The notes under the pieces were generated by a model. It ran no database searches. It was given only the letters and a program-made list of their open reading frames with translations, and was not told the origin of the DNA. A stretch of 64,000 nucleotides of DNA from Parachlamydiales bacterium. GTDB taxonomy: Bacteria > Chlamydiota > Chlamydiia > Chlamydiales > JABDDJ01. Position 1 is the first letter of the stretch; each line of letters begins with the position of its first letter. Positions 61,701 to 64,000 of the stretch are shown one piece after another. The position numbers and the translations under genes were made by a program. The DNA is taken from the NCBI GenBank assembly GCA_041671045.1, contig JBAZCF010000003.1, forward strand, positions 305,890 to 369,889, given 5' to 3'.

Positions 61701-64000
61701 CCGTACCGTCCGCAGTGGTGTAATTTACAGTGACGGTAGATGTGCTAACATTGCTCAAGCTGACTGTGAAGACAAGTGTGGTTGTTCCATTATTACCTTC
61801 CACGACTGAGACGTCATTGATGCTGATATTGGCGACATCGTTATCCAAGTTAGTCAATGGTGTTGATGTACTTGTTAAACCATTAAAGTTGGTATCGGAT
61901 GAAGTGGAGGTTGTTTGGATTGTATAGGAGATGTTTCCGTCAACAATTGCATCATCCTGACCTGTAATTGTTACAGTTTGAGGGATGTCCCAGTTGCTGC
62001 TATCAAATGTTAAAGTGGTTGTACTTGGAGTACCTTCCGTAGGATCACTAGTTACGATAGTGACAGTGACAGGATCGCGTGGGGCGCTGCTTAGCGTGAT
62101 ATCAAAAGTAGTAGTGTCGCTACCTTCGGAAGTAGTTACATCAGCAGTTGTTGGAACGATGATAATCGAAGGTGCGGCATCATCATTAGTGATGGTGCCT
62201 GTTCCTGAAGCATCAGTGATTGTTCCGCCGACAGCGTTGGCAAGGTTTACCGTTAAGGTCTCATTATTTTCGAAATAATTATCGCCGTGGATAGTTACAG
62301 TGACCATTTTGGAGGTTTCGCCTGCTAAAAAGGTCAATGTGTTCGCAATAGCAGTGTAATCGTTGTCTCCTGTAGTGGCTGAGCCGTTAGCGGTGCTATA
62401 GTCTACTGTGATAGGAGAAGTGCTGCTGGTGCTCAAGCTGACTGTAAAGACTAGTGTGGTTGTTCCATTATTACCTTCTACGACTGAAACATCATTGATA
62501 CTGATATTGGCGACATCGTTATCCAAGTTAGTCAATGGTGTTGATGTGCTTATTAAACCATTAAAGTTCGTATCGGATGAAGTGGAGGTTGTTTGAATGG
62601 TGTAGGAGATGTTGCCATCGACAATCGCATCGTCCTGACCTGTAATTGTTACAGTTTGAGGGATGTTCCAGTTGCTGCTATCAAATGTTAAGGTGGTTGT
62701 ACCTGGAGTGCCTTCGGTTGGATCGCTGGTCACAATAGTGACAGTGACAGGATCGCGTGGGGCGCTGCTTAATGTAATATCAAAAGTAGTAGTGTCGCCA
62801 CCTTCGGAAGTAGTTACATCAGCGGTTGTTGGAACAATGTTGATCGAAGGTGCGGCATCATCATTGGTGATGGTGCCTGTTCCTGAAGCATCAGTGATTG
62901 TTCCTCCGACAGCGTTGGAAAGGTTTACCGTTAAGGTCTCACTATTTTCAAAATAATTATCGCCATTGATAGTTACAGTCACCGTTTTGGAAGTTTCACC
63001 TGCTAAAAAGGTCAATGTATTCGCAATAGCAGTATAATCGTTGTCTCCTGTAGTCGCCGTGTCGTCTGCAGTGGTGTAATTTACAGTGACGGTAGATGTA
63101 CTAACATTGCTTAAGCTGACTGTGAAGACAAGTGTGGTTGTTCCATTATTACCTTCCACGACTGAAACATCATTGATACTGATATTGACGACATCGTTAT
63201 CCAAGTTAGTCAATGGTGTTGATGTACTTGTTAAACCATTAAAGTTCGTATCGGATGAAGTGGAGGTTGTTTGAATGGTGTAGGAGATGTTGCCATCAAC
63301 AATCGCATCATCCTGACCTGTGATCGTTACAGTTTGAGGGATGTTCCAGTTGCTGCTATCAAATGTTAAAGTGGTTGTACTTGGAGTACCTTCCGTAGGA
63401 TCACTAGTTACGATAGTGACAGTAACAGGATCGCGTGGGGCGCTGCTTAATGTAATATCAAAAGTAGTAGTGTCGCCACCTTCGGAAGTAGTTACATCAG
63501 CGGTTGTTGGAACGATAATAATAGAAGGAGCTGCATCATCATTAGTGATCGTGCCTGTTCCAGAAGAATCGGTGATTGTTCCGCCGACAGCATTGGAAAG
63601 ATTTACAGTTAAGGTCTCACTATTTTCAAAATAATTATCGCCGTTAATAGTTACAGTCACTGTTTTAGAGGTTTCGCCCGCTAAGAAGGTCAATGTGTTA
63701 GCGATAGCAGTGTAATCGTTGTCTCCTGTAGTAGCTGAGCCGTTAGCTGTACTGTAGTCTACTGTGATAGGAGAAGTGCTGCTGGTACTTAAGCTGACAG
63801 TGAAGACCAGTGTGGTTGTTCCATTATTACCTTCAACAACTGAAACATCATTGATACTGATATTGGCGACATCGTTATCCAAGTTTGTTAATGGGGTCGA
63901 TGTGCTTGTTAGACCCTCAAAATTGACATCTGTGGAAGTAGAAGTTGTTTGAATTGTATAGGAGATGTTTCCGTCAACAATGGCATCATCTTGACCTGTG
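58789..64000 (-). CDS. Giant Calx-beta repeat surface protein, paralogue, 5' end beyond window
   Basis: The minus-strand frame is open from 64000 to the stop at 58789, at least 1,736 residues; the start lies past the window. Any initiation codon inside it (for example TTG 63882) is internal. Visible are about seven Calx-beta double modules, the newest (about 61300-64000) nearly identical, then the same C-terminal domain as in the neighbour: ending ALGLQSIDGLNFINN against ALGISSIDGLNFIDTSKN. The last 333 residues (from TIVATPPSPSTD) carry YLYGIERQ, GDLYYDDP and DDLKFDTDGELYATGP, a repeated beta-strand pattern resembling a propeller. The two genes are tandem paralogues with aligned 3' halves. 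Whether this copy also has the N-terminal LEER motif and beta-helix cannot be seen. Confidence 0.85.
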   Translation of the reverse strand, partial: TGQDDAIVDGNISYTIQTTSTSTDVNFEGLTSTSTPLTNLDNDVANISINDVSVVEGNNGTTTLVFTVSLSTSSTSPITVDYSTANGSATTGDNDYTAIANTLTFLAGETSKTVTVTINGDNYFENSETLTVNLSNAVGGTITDSSGTGTITNDDAAPSIIIVPTTADVTTSEGGDTTTFDITLSSAPRDPVTVTIVTSDPTEGTPSTTTLTFDSSNWNIPQTVTITGQDDAIVDGNISYTIQTTSTSSDTNFNGLTSTSTPLTNLDNDVVNISINDVSVVEGNNGTTTLVFTVSLSNVSTSTVTVNYTTADDTATTGDNDYTAIANTLTFLAGETSKTVTVTINGDNYFENSETLTVNLSNAVGGTITDASGTGTITNDDAAPSINIVPTTADVTTSEGGDTTTFDITLSSAPRDPVTVTIVTSDPTEGTPGTTTLTFDSSNWNIPQTVTITGQDDAIVDGNISYTIQTTSTSSDTNFNGLISTSTPLTNLDNDVANISINDVSVVEGNNGTTTLVFTVSLSTSSTSPITVDYSTANGSATTGDNDYTAIANTLTFLAGETSKMVTVTIHGDNYFENNETLTVNLANAVGGTITDASGTGTITNDDAAPSIIIVPTTADVTTSEGSDTTTFDITLSSAPRDPVTVTIVTSDPTEGTPSTTTLTFDSSNWDIPQTVTITGQDDAIVDGNISYTIQTTSTSSDTNFNGLTSTSTPLTNLDNDVANISINDVSVVEGNNGTTTLVFTVSLSNVSTSTVTVNYTTADGTATTGDNDYTAIANTLTFLAGETSKTVTVTINGDNYFENDETLTVNLSNAIGGTITDASGLGTITNDEAAGALIITSTDSTTSESGGTGSFTVELPNAPRSPVTITFTSTDPTEGTVTNTTLVFDDSNWNIPQTVTVQGLDDSVIDGTVSYQITGTVSSSDPNYNGQITTPVIFQNTDNDVPNISISDVTVTEGNSGSTTMTFTVTLDTAGLSTVTVDYQTLNGTATTTDNDYTGIPLSTLQFLAGETTKQITVTIHGDNFFENNENLSLVLSNAVGGVILDNSGLGTINNDDAVGGLILIGPPADTTTGENGDQGSFTVALTSAPRDTVTVTFTSSDPGEGTPVLTTITFNSTNWNIPQTVLINGVDDTIVDGNIAYSILSQITSNDANFNNTLFAPINFTNADNDVSTIGVSDITIVENGNGTTTGTFVVTLSNSNSSIVTVNYNVNDNTATLSDSDYQPVAPGVLIFAPGETSKTVTVVINGDYYYESNETMTLTLTNALNSILGDDTAIATIINDDAVPDVIVTPIDTVINPDSPEGMVILTITSKPRDPVTVYLNTTDPTQGIPQVDSVIFDDTNWQDPIYVTILGNGTQTDTDSTRTFNITTTVVSSDPFYGQLPPDEIPFLNVSPGIPTEPTQTIVATPPSPSTDVDFSSLMDRNNINHLGNNKVISFDSLVYSSLDADLSKRYDFFSLDNSTYEFYGFRDINDLERGYLFDRSENDTIAPLWGIDGTQGRLFAFKDPNNLMGSYISYGDLYYDDPKEGVIKVGGNISSFAIDGDNIAYIVINGDVGTEEGSVLAKIDLNNLSKESNQITIVGAINGKAITGIAFDKESGYLYGIERQAGADVLKIYNRDNGYSIEIGTLRDKNNVNFRADDLKFDTDGELYATGPDEQLFFINRASGTAVPVQDQGNAHRTTALAWDKSNDVFMVVGDDSVSYYHNSALNHEVEFNPKALGLQSIDGLNFINN
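61270..64000 (-). repeat. Near-identical 678-base tandem repeats in the second giant gene
   Basis: Units recur at exact 678-base spacing (matching sites at 61985, 62663 and 63341) with roughly nine of ten bases alike by eye, and third-position differences shared between non-adjacent units (61985 with 63341). This indicates recent amplification or gene conversion; it continues beyond the window. Confidence 0.88.

Noticed and set aside
60056..63952. Similar plus-strand frames opposite the second giant gene
   Set aside because: Same reason: shadows of the 678-base coding repeats.
61270..64000. Regular direct repeats considered as a CRISPR array
   Set aside because: Unit length is 678 bases, all in frame within a coding sequence, without short repeats and unique spacers.

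Overview
The window reads as chromosome of a member of the Chlamydiae outside the classical Chlamydiaceae (a Parachlamydia/Waddlia/Simkania-type amoeba-associated lineage). The sequence-level reasons are a histone H1-like HctB, a CT043/Slc1-type secretion chaperone next to ssb and glgX, a CT047/CT048 pair, a chlamydial SpoIID-like protein beside ruvB, a four-gene type III translocator operon, an F-box protein and several proteins with paired hydrophobic segments. Statements about Chlamydia trachomatis gene order are from memory, not from a search.

Layout. 1-281: 5' part of a small membrane protein that runs off the window. 445-2218: CT048-like methylase overlapping holA. 2277-7460: an accessory block of F-box protein, Nudix, HAD phosphatase, a GNAT-NeuB fusion and an SpsF cytidylyltransferase; the last four form a tightly coupled operon behind hctB (7487-7960). 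8148-12745: exported Ppx/GppA-like protein, ssb, slc1-like chaperone and glgX. 12793-17524: minus-strand operon of NSS transporter, ruvB, spoIID-like, queA and a small unknown. 17718-20588: type III translocator operon. 20603-25162: methyltransferase, two different MgtE transporters and a TetR/zinc-ribbon pair with a consensus promoter. 25167-28055: 962-residue Ser/Thr/Pro-rich putative effector. 28308-30125: typA, followed by a 475-base palindrome-rich repeat region. 30601-37167: Inc-like proteins, an exported methyltransferase, and a coupled aminotransferase/acetyltransferase/two-glycosyltransferase operon. 37264-45276: a 2,670-residue degenerate helicase-like giant. 45496-45912: a thioesterase. 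46018-64000: two tandem giant Calx-beta repeat proteins, the second cut by the window end.

How the parts may work together. The NeuB/SpsF block and the DegT/GNAT/glycosyltransferase block, 25 kb apart, together resemble a nonulosonic-acid (SpsC-D-E-F-like) glycan pathway. The two giant repeat proteins, with a planctomycete-style N-terminal motif (seen only in the complete first one), a beta-helix and a shared C-terminal domain, look like surface proteins. The translocator operon, Slc1-like chaperone, F-box protein, 962-residue protein and Inc-like proteins fit host interaction by type III secretion. The strongest candidates for something undescribed are the paired giant proteins, the GNAT-NeuB operon attached to hctB, the secreted Ppx-like protein in the place where pepA is expected, and the helicase-like giant.
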